A stretch of 64,000 bases of DNA from Silvanigrella paludirubra (GTDB lineage Bacteria > Bdellovibrionota_B > Oligoflexia > Silvanigrellales > Silvanigrellaceae), in contig NZ_WFLM01000003.1 in the NCBI RefSeq assembly GCF_009208775.1, forward strand, positions 101,374 through 165,373, written 5' to 3'. A model generated the notes under the pieces. That model saw only the letters and a program-made list of their open reading frames with translations. It did not search any database and was not told where the DNA came from. The first letter of the stretch is position 1, and the number at the start of each line of letters is the position of its first letter. Below are positions 19,816-27,975 of the stretch, in pieces. A program made the position numbers and the translations under genes.

Positions 19816-20361
19816 TTACTGCTCCACAAGTTCCACATTAGATGCACCTAATTCTTTTAAGAACTCCATAGTTTTTACTGGATGGAATTTTGGATCAGTT
19901 GCTTCAATCGAGATAAAAAATTTATCATCAGTAGCTCTTTTAAATGCTTCAGATCGAAATAAGGAATGATACCACCTAGGTAATTTATTTAGGGCAAGCA
20001 TTCCAAAAAGACACGCAATTGCTGCCGATAAAACAGCGCACTCAAATCCTGGTAAAAAATAACCCGTTAATCCCAAAAAAGGTTTTCCTGCGATAACAAG
20101 TTTATAATCTACACCATTCATCCATACCCATGTAGCGAATCCACCAATTCCACAAATGGCTGAAGTAGCTCCAACAATCCATGATAACTTACTTTGAGGT
20201 AGACCCATTGCTTTATCGAGTCCATGAACTGGAAAAGGGGAATGAGCATCCCATTTTGAAAATCCTCTATCACGAACTTTTTCACATGCATGATAAATTT
20301 CGGGAGCAGTTTCAAATTGAGCTAATATTCCATAAAGCATTTTTTTATCATTCGTAGTCAT
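19816..20361 (-). CDS. actD: alternative complex III subunit ActD
   Basis: This 181-residue DUF3341 protein has a cytoplasmic N-terminal domain (GILAQFETAPEIYHACEKVR, with the conserved AHSPFPVHG) and two central membrane helices (about residues 58-82 and 95-120). ActD is a structural ACIII subunit without cofactors. It begins only 32 bases after the actB stop, exactly where actC would normally intervene. All expected ActD motifs are present, so this is not a degraded remnant. Confidence 0.93.
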   Translation of the reverse strand: MTTNDKKMLYGILAQFETAPEIYHACEKVRDRGFSKWDAHSPFPVHGLDKAMGLPQSKLSWIVGATSAICGIGGFATWVWMNGVDYKLVIAGKPFLGLTGYFLPGFECAVLSAAIACLFGMLALNKLPRWYHSLFRSEAFKRATDDKFFISIEATDPKFHPVKTMEFLKELGASNVELVEQ

Positions 20362-20393
20362 AATTCCTCCACCATCACAATTCCCGCGTTACT

Positions 20394-23300
20394 TTATCCA
20401 AGTTCAGGATTCACATTGCGAAGTTTTGCAAGGTAAGTCGTTCTTGGTTTTGTATTTAATTCTCCAAGCAATGCATAATTACGACTTAGTGCTTTTAGTT
20501 TTGAAACCATAGTATTTGGATCCGCAACATCACCAAAAACAATTGCATTTGTTGGACAAACATTTTGACAAGCAGTTGTGATAGCTCCATCTGGAATTAT
20601 TCCATCTGAAGATTTTTTAAATTTAGAGCGTGCGCTATTTATTTTTTGAACACAATAAGTACATTTTTCCATAACACCGCGGAAGCGCACTGTTACGTTT
20701 GGATTTTTTTGCATTGCATACAAAGGATTTCTTTCGTCATCTACTTTGCTGTAGTTAAAGAAATTATATCTTCGAACCTTGTATGGACAGTTATTTGCAC
20801 AATAACGAGTTCCTACACAACGGTTGTATGCCATATCATTTAGTCCATCAGGACTATGTACAGTAGCGGCAACAGGACAAACTGCTTCACAAGGTGCATT
20901 TTCACATTGCTGACAATTTATAGGTTGAAATACAGTTCCCATTTCTGGATTATCAACATCACCAGTAAAGTAACGATCTATTCGTATCCAAGACATTTCA
21001 CGATTTTTAAATACTTCTTCTTTACCAACAACAGAAATATTATTTTCTGATTGACAAGCAACGGAACAAGCATTGCAACCAATACAAGTATTTAGATCAA
21101 TCGTCATTCCCCATTGCTGACGAGCCCATTTTTTCTGAGCTGGATCTTCTGGGAATTTAAATAAATTACTCTTTTGTTCTTCAACAGGTAGTAATTCATA
21201 TTCATGAATAAAGTCTGGTTTTGATTTAAATTTATCTAAAGTTGCTTCACGAACTGTTGGAGGTCTGTCTTCTTTTACGCCAGGAGTTCCACTCATAGAT
21301 CCATGCTCTTGAGTTGAAACTAATGAATATTTTTTACCTGTCTTTTGAATTTTTACATCAGATCCAAACCAAGATTCAGATGTTCTAATTAAATTTGCAT
21401 TAAATCCACAGCCCTTAGCAACACGACCGAAATTTCTGCCATATCCTAAGTGTAAAATACATGAAAAATCGGCAACACCAGGAACTTCCCAAACAGCAAC
21501 TTCTATCGTTCTATTTTTATAAGTTACTTTAACAAGATCTACTTCCGATTTTCCGGGTTTTGGTCGAGCTAATAAATCTAAAGCTTTTGCTGTTTTTGGG
21601 CTGATAAATAATGCATTATCCCAAACTAATTTACTCACTGGATCGGGAGTTTCTTGCATCCAAGCATTATTTGAATAAAGACCATCATAAACCGTTTTAT
21701 CAAGCGCAAAATCAATTTCAAGAGAACTTGCATTTGGTTCTGCTAATTTTACCGATTTATTAAATGATGCGGCAAAGCTAGAATATAAATAAGAAGTATT
21801 TGAAAAAACTTCTTTACGATAATCTGAAATAAACCCATCGCTCAAATATTGACGCCATAAACTTTCAAAATTTACAGGATTTCCGAGCTTATTTTGCCAG
21901 TATTTTCTAATTAAAGAATATCCAGATTCAGCATCATCTAAATGAGAAAGAGAATAAACAAAGGAATATTCATCGGAACATTCTTCATATAGCGGTGCAA
22001 TTAATGGTTGTGTAATACCTACAGTACCATCTGAAGAACGTGTATCTCCCCAAGTTTCAAGAAAATGGGTTTTTGGAAAATAATATTTACAAACTTCAGA
22101 CGTTTCATTTAATGAAAAACCTAAATAGAAACTATTTGAAACTTTTTTAAATAATTCTGCTAACTTTAAATCTGCTGGAGAAGTATATACAGTATTACCA
22201 CCAACAACGATTAATGTTTGAATATATCCTTTTTGCAAAGCAAAAGTTAAATTTGTTTCATTATCTAAACTTTTTGGTCTTGTTGTATCAGGAATTAAAT
22301 TGATTGTTTTACCAACAGAGCCTAAAAAAACATTAATTGAAAAGGCAAGCATATGAACCCAAACAGGTTGTCTGTCGCCAACTACAATTAAACTATTTCC
22401 TTTATTTTTATACAAATCTTTTGCACAAGCCTTAATCCATTTTGTCAAAGACTCAGGAAATACTCTGTTACCTTTAAGAGCATCGTTTATTTCAGATGGA
22501 AAAGTAGCACCAAATGTTGTTAATTCTGAAGCAATTCCTAATAAGAATTCCCCCATTCTTCCGCTTCTTAAAATATAATGATGATCTGAAATTGTTCCAG
22601 TAGTACTAAAATTTGATTCAATACTATACAATCTATTCATTGAAGATTTTGAATCAATTACTTTTCTTTTTTCTGCAAATTGTCTTGCATTTTTTACGCT
22701 GTCACCTTCAATACCCATAAAATCAGAGTCTACTGCAAGAACAACATTTGCATTTATAAAGTCATAAACACAATCAACAGGTGTATTTGCAATGTTACTT
22801 AATGCTGTTTTACGATTATTAGAATAGCTAGAGTCTTGAGCAACAATGATTGCTTTTGGATAATTTGCTTTGAATTCGTCTATTAGACTTGCAAATGCCA
22901 TTGAAGAATTTGATGCATAAACTAATGCGAGATCACTTCCATCTGTCTTTTTTGAACTCATCATAGAATTGCGAAGTGCAGTGTAAGCTTCTTTTTTAGC
23001 CATAACTTTACCAGATGCTTGGCATTGTTGGCCTCTATCTGGATCATACATATTTAAAATTTCAGCTTGAGCATATCCATTTGATGATCCAATTTTACTA
23101 TTTAAAATTGGATTATTCATTGGGTGCCTTGAATTTCCATCTATTTTAGTAGGACGGCCATCCGTGCTTGTTACTAAAAGACCTAATACACTTCCACCAA
23201 TTTGAGCAGATGTTGCATAGTATTTTGGAATTCCTGGAATGGTGTCTTCAGGGCGATTATTTTCTGGATAAATATGCCCCTTTGGTCGTCTTATACAACC

Positions 23301-23510
23301 CGTTGTCACAACACCGGCAAGCGCCATTGAAGCGCCAATAATTCCTAAAAATTTTCTTCTGTGAACACCGGGGCGCATTTCTAATTCACTCGCACCGTGC
23401 GGAAACTCACGTTGCAGTTTATTTAGAAATCCTGGCGAATTTTCTAAATCTTCAATACTGCGCCAATGGGTTTGTTTGTTTTGTTCATCATTGGAATTGA
23501 ACTTTGTCAT
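20394..23510 (-). CDS. actB: alternative complex III iron-sulfur/molybdopterin-like subunit ActB
   Basis: ActB is a 1038-residue fusion. The N-terminus has a Tat signal RRKFLGIIGAS (Arg51-Arg52) followed by TTGC at Cys72, so the mature protein is probably a Tat-exported lipoprotein. A long molybdopterin-oxidoreductase-like domain follows that in known ACIII binds no Mo cofactor. The last ~270 residues hold four Cys clusters: CIGCNACSVAC, CQQCENAPCEAVCP, CVGTRYCANNCP with CTYC, and CQNVCP. These bind [4Fe-4S] and [3Fe-4S] centres. It starts 67 bases after actA. The C-terminus is typical and shows no fused ActC. Confidence 0.95.
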   Translation of the reverse strand: MTKFNSNDEQNKQTHWRSIEDLENSPGFLNKLQREFPHGASELEMRPGVHRRKFLGIIGASMALAGVVTTGCIRRPKGHIYPENNRPEDTIPGIPKYYATSAQIGGSVLGLLVTSTDGRPTKIDGNSRHPMNNPILNSKIGSSNGYAQAEILNMYDPDRGQQCQASGKVMAKKEAYTALRNSMMSSKKTDGSDLALVYASNSSMAFASLIDEFKANYPKAIIVAQDSSYSNNRKTALSNIANTPVDCVYDFINANVVLAVDSDFMGIEGDSVKNARQFAEKRKVIDSKSSMNRLYSIESNFSTTGTISDHHYILRSGRMGEFLLGIASELTTFGATFPSEINDALKGNRVFPESLTKWIKACAKDLYKNKGNSLIVVGDRQPVWVHMLAFSINVFLGSVGKTINLIPDTTRPKSLDNETNLTFALQKGYIQTLIVVGGNTVYTSPADLKLAELFKKVSNSFYLGFSLNETSEVCKYYFPKTHFLETWGDTRSSDGTVGITQPLIAPLYEECSDEYSFVYSLSHLDDAESGYSLIRKYWQNKLGNPVNFESLWRQYLSDGFISDYRKEVFSNTSYLYSSFAASFNKSVKLAEPNASSLEIDFALDKTVYDGLYSNNAWMQETPDPVSKLVWDNALFISPKTAKALDLLARPKPGKSEVDLVKVTYKNRTIEVAVWEVPGVADFSCILHLGYGRNFGRVAKGCGFNANLIRTSESWFGSDVKIQKTGKKYSLVSTQEHGSMSGTPGVKEDRPPTVREATLDKFKSKPDFIHEYELLPVEEQKSNLFKFPEDPAQKKWARQQWGMTIDLNTCIGCNACSVACQSENNISVVGKEEVFKNREMSWIRIDRYFTGDVDNPEMGTVFQPINCQQCENAPCEAVCPVAATVHSPDGLNDMAYNRCVGTRYCANNCPYKVRRYNFFNYSKVDDERNPLYAMQKNPNVTVRFRGVMEKCTYCVQKINSARSKFKKSSDGIIPDGAITTACQNVCPTNAIVFGDVADPNTMVSKLKALSRNYALLGELNTKPRTTYLAKLRNVNPELG

Positions 23511-23577
23511 GGTGCAAACTTTCCAATCAAAATTTGTTACTTTACGAGTTCTTTTATAAAACTCGTTTTAAAATTCA

Positions 23578-24228
23578 CTAATAGTGACAAGCTCCACACG
23601 CTTGTGGTGGTTGTATTAATTTATCTTTGTAATCAGGATCATTCGTTGGAATATATCCCGACGCATGAGGATCATAAATCATATTTGTGATTTGATTTTG
23701 GGGTCTAATATTTGGCATAGGATCTCTATGACATTCTAGACACCATCCCATACTTAACGGACTTACCAATCGAATTGTTTCCATTTTACTGACATCACCG
23801 TGACAAGACACACAACCAACACCCGCTGTTAAATGCGCGCTGTGATTAAAATGTGAATATCTTGGTAGAGAATAAACATGTACCCAAGGAATTGGAGTTT
23901 TATTTTTATAACTTTTATGCAAAAGTTCGAGACGAGGACTGTCTTTTTTAACTTTATTATGGCACCCCATACATGTTTCTGTAGGTGGCAATGGAGCAAT
24001 TTCTGTTTTGTCAATTCCACTATGACAGTAACGACAGTCTATCCCCATTTGCCCTGCGTGAAGCTGGTGGCTGAAAGCTATCGGTTGTTCGGGTTCATAA
24101 CCTACAGCCAAAAATTTTGGCGAAAAATAGTACCAAATTCCTGTAACAATAGCTATTACGAGTAAAGGAATACCTATACCTAGATATAAAGGAATTCGGT
24201 TCGTCCATTTTGGAAATATCGGTTCCAC
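23578..24228 (-). CDS. actA: alternative complex III pentaheme cytochrome c subunit ActA
   Basis: ActA is a 216-residue membrane-anchored multiheme cytochrome with one N-terminal helix (about residues 12-33). Five CxxCH heme sites occur in order: CRYCH, CMGCH, CVSCH, CLECH and CGACH. Extra His residues such as FSHQLHAG and FNHSAHL supply axial ligands. In ACIII, ActA collects electrons from the iron-sulfur chain. The start codon is GTG with AGGTGG four bases upstream. It is the first large gene of the respiratory operon, with a Fur-type site and promoter about 280 bases upstream. Confidence 0.95.
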   Translation of the reverse strand: MEPIFPKWTNRIPLYLGIGIPLLVIAIVTGIWYYFSPKFLAVGYEPEQPIAFSHQLHAGQMGIDCRYCHSGIDKTEIAPLPPTETCMGCHNKVKKDSPRLELLHKSYKNKTPIPWVHVYSLPRYSHFNHSAHLTAGVGCVSCHGDVSKMETIRLVSPLSMGWCLECHRDPMPNIRPQNQITNMIYDPHASGYIPTNDPDYKDKLIQPPQACGACHY

Positions 24229-24336
24229 GGCACCACCTAAATTAAAGCAAAAGCTAAAAAATAATTAAAAAATCAAAAACTTTTTTCAGTAACGTAACAA
24301 ACAAAACATACCCAAAGAATTCAGTTTTAGTTGAAC

Positions 24337-24432
24337 TCAGTGCAATGTTATGTTGCGGGAGTGTTCTAACGGATCAAAACAATACGAGCAAGAGCCTAAT
24401 CCTAGATCATCGAAAACATTTTTCAAACTCAT
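24337..24432 (-). CDS. possible 31-residue leader peptide with CxxC motif
   Basis: An ORF in the actA leader starts with ATG 24430-24432 and stops with TGA at 24337-24339. It encodes 31 residues including DDLGLGSCSYCFDPLEHS, with two Cys as CSYC. Its codons are richer in G+C than nearby noncoding DNA, which hints at selection. It begins about 43 bases after the predicted transcription start and ends 108 bases before actA. The ribosome-binding site is weak: GAGAG only three bases from the ATG. It may be a regulatory leader peptide, a tiny metal or thiol sensor, or spurious. Confidence 0.35.
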   Translation of the reverse strand: MSLKNVFDDLGLGSCSYCFDPLEHSRNITLH

Positions 24433-24481
24433 AATCTCTCAGTAAATAAAAATTTTCTCGTTCACTTGCTTGCTTGTCAAG

Positions 24482-24510
24482 CTTATATACAAAAGAGTGG
24501 CGAAATTCAA
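24482..24510 (-). promoter_or_regulatory. putative promoter of the act-cta respiratory operon
   Basis: Minus-strand TTGAAT (24505-24510) and TATAAG (24482-24487) are spaced by 17 bases, a good sigma-70-like match. The -35 element shares two bases with the Fur-type palindrome at 24509-24529. Transcription would start near 24475 and read the small leader ORF and then actA. Confidence 0.5.
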
Positions 24511-24529
24511 TTGAGAATAATTCTCAATT
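24509..24529. promoter_or_regulatory. Fur-family operator palindrome
   Basis: Two perfectly complementary 10-base arms, AATTGAGAAT and ATTCTCAATT, flank a single central A. The inner 15 bases follow the 7-1-7 rule TGAGAAT-N-ATTCTCA known for Fur boxes. The site overlaps the -35 of the predicted act-cta promoter, so binding would repress it. Fur, PerR, Zur or another family member could be the ligand; the sequence favours Fur. Confidence 0.6.
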
Positions 24530-24549
24530 AATGTTTTGAAATTTTATTC

Positions 24550-25434
24550 TTACTTAAGCATGAGCATCCAAAAAAATCGATCTGCTACTAATCCAAGAAC
24601 TAACACTGGTAAGTAAACAAGGGAAGCAAGAAAAAATTTCCTAGGCCAATTTGGCAAAACATTATTTTTAAGACCAATAATACTCAATCTTAAAAACCAT
24701 ATTCCCAGAACAGCGGCAAAAATAAAATATACTTCGCCACCTACACTTAAGGGAACAAGCGTAAAAGTGAATCCAATTAAAACAAGAGTCCACAATAAAG
24801 CTTGAATTTTTGCAATATAATCACCGCGTATAACAGATACAACTTTTATTCCAGCTTTAGAGTAATCCTCTTTATGATAAATCGCAATTGCGATAAAATG
24901 CGGCATTTGCCATGCAAATAAAACACCAAATAAAGCTAAACTTGCTATGTCAATTTTATTACTAACTGCAGTCCAACCTAATAAGGGAGGCATTGCCCCA
25001 GGAAATGCGCCTATAACTAAAGCTAAAGGAGTTTTATATTTTAAAGGAGTATATATGAGGCTATATGCTAAAATAGCTGTTAATGCTAAAATAGCTGTTA
25101 ATAAATTTACAAATACATATAAAATTAAAATACTTGATATACCCAATAATGTTGCAAAAATAAATGCATGCGAAGCTTTAATTCTTCCCGTTGCAAGTGG
25201 TCTAAATTTTGTGCGTCTCATAAGCTTATCTGTATCTTTTTCATAAATCATATTAAATGTATTTGCAGAAGCAACAGATAAAGCCGTACCGAATAAAGTC
25301 ATAATAAAGCTAAAAATGTTTATGCTACCAGGAGCAAGAACGACTCCGCCAGCAGTCATTAAAATACAAAAAAAGGCGATTCTTGGCTTTGATAGTTCTA
25401 TATAATCACGGAATGTAGAATTTTTAATAGACAT
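24550..25434 (-). CDS. ctaB: protoheme IX farnesyltransferase
   Basis: CtaB/CyoE (294 residues) attaches a farnesyl group to heme b to make heme O, the precursor of heme A for the oxidase. The UbiA-type motif TFNMIYEKDTDKLMRRTKFR carries the Asp cluster that binds Mg-pyrophosphate, and FKYKT..YTPLKYKTPLA marks the second region. About nine membrane helices are present. It lies 22 bases after the Cys-rich membrane protein, probably in one operon, and 321 bases before actA. Neither ctaA nor ctaG is in the window. Confidence 0.96.
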   Translation of the reverse strand: MSIKNSTFRDYIELSKPRIAFFCILMTAGGVVLAPGSINIFSFIMTLFGTALSVASANTFNMIYEKDTDKLMRRTKFRPLATGRIKASHAFIFATLLGISSILILYVFVNLLTAILALTAILAYSLIYTPLKYKTPLALVIGAFPGAMPPLLGWTAVSNKIDIASLALFGVLFAWQMPHFIAIAIYHKEDYSKAGIKVVSVIRGDYIAKIQALLWTLVLIGFTFTLVPLSVGGEVYFIFAAVLGIWFLRLSIIGLKNNVLPNWPRKFFLASLVYLPVLVLGLVADRFFWMLMLK

Positions 25435-25456
25435 TGTTTATTTAATTTCCAAAACT

Positions 25457-25936
25457 CTATTGTGTTTTTTGCGTTGTTACTTTAGCTGCATCCTTGCAAT
25501 ATTCTGCAATTACTTGCCAAACATCACCACAAGCTTTTTTATGTCTCTTCATATTTCTTCCATGCATATACTGTTTGCATTGTTTTGCTCCAAAGTTATA
25601 GCCATAGATTTCATTTCCATATTGAGGACATTGTGATGATTTATCTGAATTCGCTAAACATACCTTAATCATCCTAGGAACGGTAGAGTCACAAAGCTGT
25701 GTCATAGCATCACATTTTGAAAACCATTCCATAGTTTTGCCTGCACAATCCGTTATAGTAAAAGTTTTGGACTCTTCCTGAATTTGCGCAAGAGAAGCCG
25801 TTATCTCTTTGGCAGAATTTTCATAATTTCTAAATACAACCCAACCAATAATTATAGAAAGAGCAAATAGAGCAATAACAAAAGGCACACCCAGGTCACC
25901 TTTACGTCTAAATGCACTTGTATCTTCATTTTGCAT
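25457..25936 (-). CDS. membrane-anchored Cys-rich protein upstream of ctaB
   Basis: The 159-residue protein has a basic N-terminus, one membrane helix (about residues 16-35) and an exported domain with eight Cys: DCAGK, KCDAM, LCDST, VCLAN, QCPQY, QCKQY, ACGDV and YCKDA. Their spacing resembles the paired cysteines of small helical disulfide or copper-handling proteins. It precedes ctaB by 22 bases, so a role in oxidase or heme-copper assembly is plausible. I recognise no named family. The helical HGRNMKRHKKACGDVWQVI section is unusually basic. Confidence 0.65.
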   Translation of the reverse strand: MQNEDTSAFRRKGDLGVPFVIALFALSIIIGWVVFRNYENSAKEITASLAQIQEESKTFTITDCAGKTMEWFSKCDAMTQLCDSTVPRMIKVCLANSDKSSQCPQYGNEIYGYNFGAKQCKQYMHGRNMKRHKKACGDVWQVIAEYCKDAAKVTTQKTQ

Positions 25937-26090
25937 TATATCACTTCCTAATTTAAGTTTATGGGAGCTTTAAAAAAAGAAAACACTTAATTTTGTAGCT
26001 CAATGCCACTCACGAATGGCTTAGCCTATCCTCTAGACAATTTCCAGAAGTAGGCAAATCCTTTTTTGCAATAAAATAAATTTTATAAAA

Positions 26091-26744
26091 TTAAATTAAA
26101 CTTAAAATTTCTTTAGGTGTATTAACAGTAAAATCAGGAAGGTCGGATCCAGGAGCTGAATTATATCCCCATGAGCACCAAATAGTTGAAGCTCCAAAAG
26201 ATTTTCCTGCTTTTATATCTCCAGAACTATCACCAACCATAAAAGCTTTATCTGATAAAGAACAAAAGTTATGTCGTTGTGAAACAATTTTTAAGGGAAG
26301 AGAACTGGGTTTCATTTCGGCACAACTATCACCACCCATTACATCAGTTATATATTCTAAAAGACCTAATTTTTTTAATAATTCTTTAGAATGAAGTTCT
26401 GGCTTATTTGTAATAACAAATACCTTATCTTTTTGAGATAAGATTTTTAAAACTTCTTTTATATCAGAATAACATTTTGTTTTTATACAAATATTTTCTA
26501 AATAGTGTGTCTCATACTTTTGTTTTACTTGTTCATATAAAGTATTAAAATTTTCTTTATTTTGTAAATAATCTTCAAAACAATTCATGTAAAGTTCATG
26601 CATTCCTTTATTTACATGCGTTTTTAAAATTTCAACATCTTTTAAGGCAAGACCCAAATTTTCCCGAACAGCATTTGCTGAATTTGCCATATCTTCTCTT
26701 GAGTCTTCTAAAGTACCATCTAAATCAAAGAAAAAAAATCTCAT
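26091..26744 (-). CDS. HAD-family phosphatase, phosphoglycolate-phosphatase-like
   Basis: This 217-residue protein has all HAD motifs: FFFDLDGTLEDS (nucleophile and acid Asp), VFVITNK (motif II), KPSSLPLKI (motif III Lys) and FMVGDSSGDIKAG (motif IV). A helical cap sits between motifs I and II, as in Gph. It hydrolyses small phosphorylated metabolites; 2-phosphoglycolate is the default guess. It is the last gene of the tex-gloB-cupin-HAD operon and starts six bases after the cupin gene. Glu replaces the more usual Leu after DLDGT, a minor variation. Confidence 0.85.
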   Translation of the reverse strand: MRFFFFDLDGTLEDSREDMANSANAVRENLGLALKDVEILKTHVNKGMHELYMNCFEDYLQNKENFNTLYEQVKQKYETHYLENICIKTKCYSDIKEVLKILSQKDKVFVITNKPELHSKELLKKLGLLEYITDVMGGDSCAEMKPSSLPLKIVSQRHNFCSLSDKAFMVGDSSGDIKAGKSFGASTIWCSWGYNSAPGSDLPDFTVNTPKEILSLI

Positions 26745-26750
26745 TTAAAT

Positions 26751-27152
26751 TTACGCCTTATTTTTTTGTAAGTCTTCAACACTTCCTTTGCCATCACCAA
26801 GTTCAGTTACCTTACGTTCACCAGAACGACTTCCCTTAAATGCTGTAAAAAGTTTTGAATTATGAATAATAACTTCATGTGGAATTCCAGCAGGTATCAC
26901 TAAAATATCACCAGCTTCCATTGTTAAAGGAAATTCGTCAAAATGAAATGTAATACAACCAGATACTGCAGCTCTTATTTCTTCATAATCATGCCCATGT
27001 TTACTACGTTCAAACCAAGGAGGACAAGTTTGTAAATCATAAGCTTTAAATCCTAATTTTTCTAATTCTTCTTTCATTAGATTTTCAGTTGGATCTATTT
27101 TATGAGGCCATTTATAAATAGTTATTCCATTTGGAAGTATACATTTTTTCAT
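26751..27152 (-). CDS. cupin-domain protein
   Basis: A single-domain cupin of 133 residues. Motif 1 is around SKHGHDYEEIRAAVSG with the metal-ligand His-x-His and Glu, and motif 2 is GDILVIPAGIPHEVII with Pro, Gly and the last His. A mononuclear Fe, Mn or Ni site is expected. PPWFERSKHGHDYEEIRA recalls acireductone-dioxygenase-like and related cupins, but the protein is shorter and no methionine-salvage gene is adjacent. Clustering with glyoxalase II and a HAD phosphatase suggests metabolite repair, which is only an inference. Confidence 0.75.
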   Translation of the reverse strand: MKKCILPNGITIYKWPHKIDPTENLMKEELEKLGFKAYDLQTCPPWFERSKHGHDYEEIRAAVSGCITFHFDEFPLTMEAGDILVIPAGIPHEVIIHNSKLFTAFKGSRSGERKVTELGDGKGSVEDLQKNKA

Positions 27153-27180
27153 ACTTTATTTCTCCATAAATTTATTCGAA

Positions 27181-27972
27181 TTAAATAGTTATCTTAACTA
27201 TGGGAGGATTGTCTCTAAATTTTCGAACAAAACAAAATGTTTCAAAATTTGTGAAAGTATTTGTAATTTTTTGCAACTCAGGATCATCCCATCTAAAAAA
27301 ACTACTTGTTTTTTGCTCATTTTCAAAATGAAAAGGAACTGTAAATTTATTTTCTTTTCTAATTGAAATAATCTCTTTAATTTTTTCTTCAATATTTTTA
27401 TTATTTGGTTCAAGCTTTTGAAGTATAAGATAGTTTTCTAAAGTGTATTCATGAGCAGACCATATTAATGTGTTTTTAGGTAAATTTTCACGTAAAAAAT
27501 TTAAAGAAGTATACATTTGCTCTAATGATCCTTCAAATAATTTACCACAACCACCAGAAAAAATTGTATCACCAATAAATAAATGATTTTCAGAATTGCT
27601 AATTGAAAAAAAATAACAAATATGGCCTAATGTATGGCCTGGCACATAATAAACATGAGCATTATTTCCTGCAAAAGAAACAATATCATTATGATTTAAA
27701 AAATGTTTCTGAAATGGAATTCGTCCCGAATCATTTGCTCCAGCATAAACTTCGGCTTTTGGATATTTTGCAATTAACTCTTTATTTCCACCAACATGAT
27801 CATAATGATGATGGGTATTAAATATTTTAGTAAGAGTTAAATTATTAAGATCTAAAAATTCAATAACAGGTTTGGCTAAAGCAGGATCCACAACAGCTGC
27901 TTCTCTATTTTTTTCATCAATTAATATAAAGATATAATTGTCTTCTAAAACAGGAAGCAACTGTACTTTCAT
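27181..27972 (-). CDS. gloB: hydroxyacylglutathione hydrolase (glyoxalase II)
   Basis: GloB (263 residues) hydrolyses S-lactoylglutathione to lactate and glutathione. The metallo-beta-lactamase zinc motif THHHYDHVGGN is present, with GHTLGHICY, IFSGGCGKLFEG and WSAHEYTLENY. The C-terminal substrate-binding region ends VRKFRDNPP with the conserved basic residues that hold glutathione. It starts three bases after the tex stop. Glyoxalase I is not in the window. Confidence 0.95.
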   Translation of the reverse strand: MKVQLLPVLEDNYIFILIDEKNREAAVVDPALAKPVIEFLDLNNLTLTKIFNTHHHYDHVGGNKELIAKYPKAEVYAGANDSGRIPFQKHFLNHNDIVSFAGNNAHVYYVPGHTLGHICYFFSISNSENHLFIGDTIFSGGCGKLFEGSLEQMYTSLNFLRENLPKNTLIWSAHEYTLENYLILQKLEPNNKNIEEKIKEIISIRKENKFTVPFHFENEQKTSSFFRWDDPELQKITNTFTNFETFCFVRKFRDNPPIVKITI

Positions 27973-27975
27973 AGA

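Noticed and set aside
20394..23510. ActC fused to ActB
   Set aside because: The ActB C-terminus has only the Fe-S domain and a normal ending, with no run of membrane helices.
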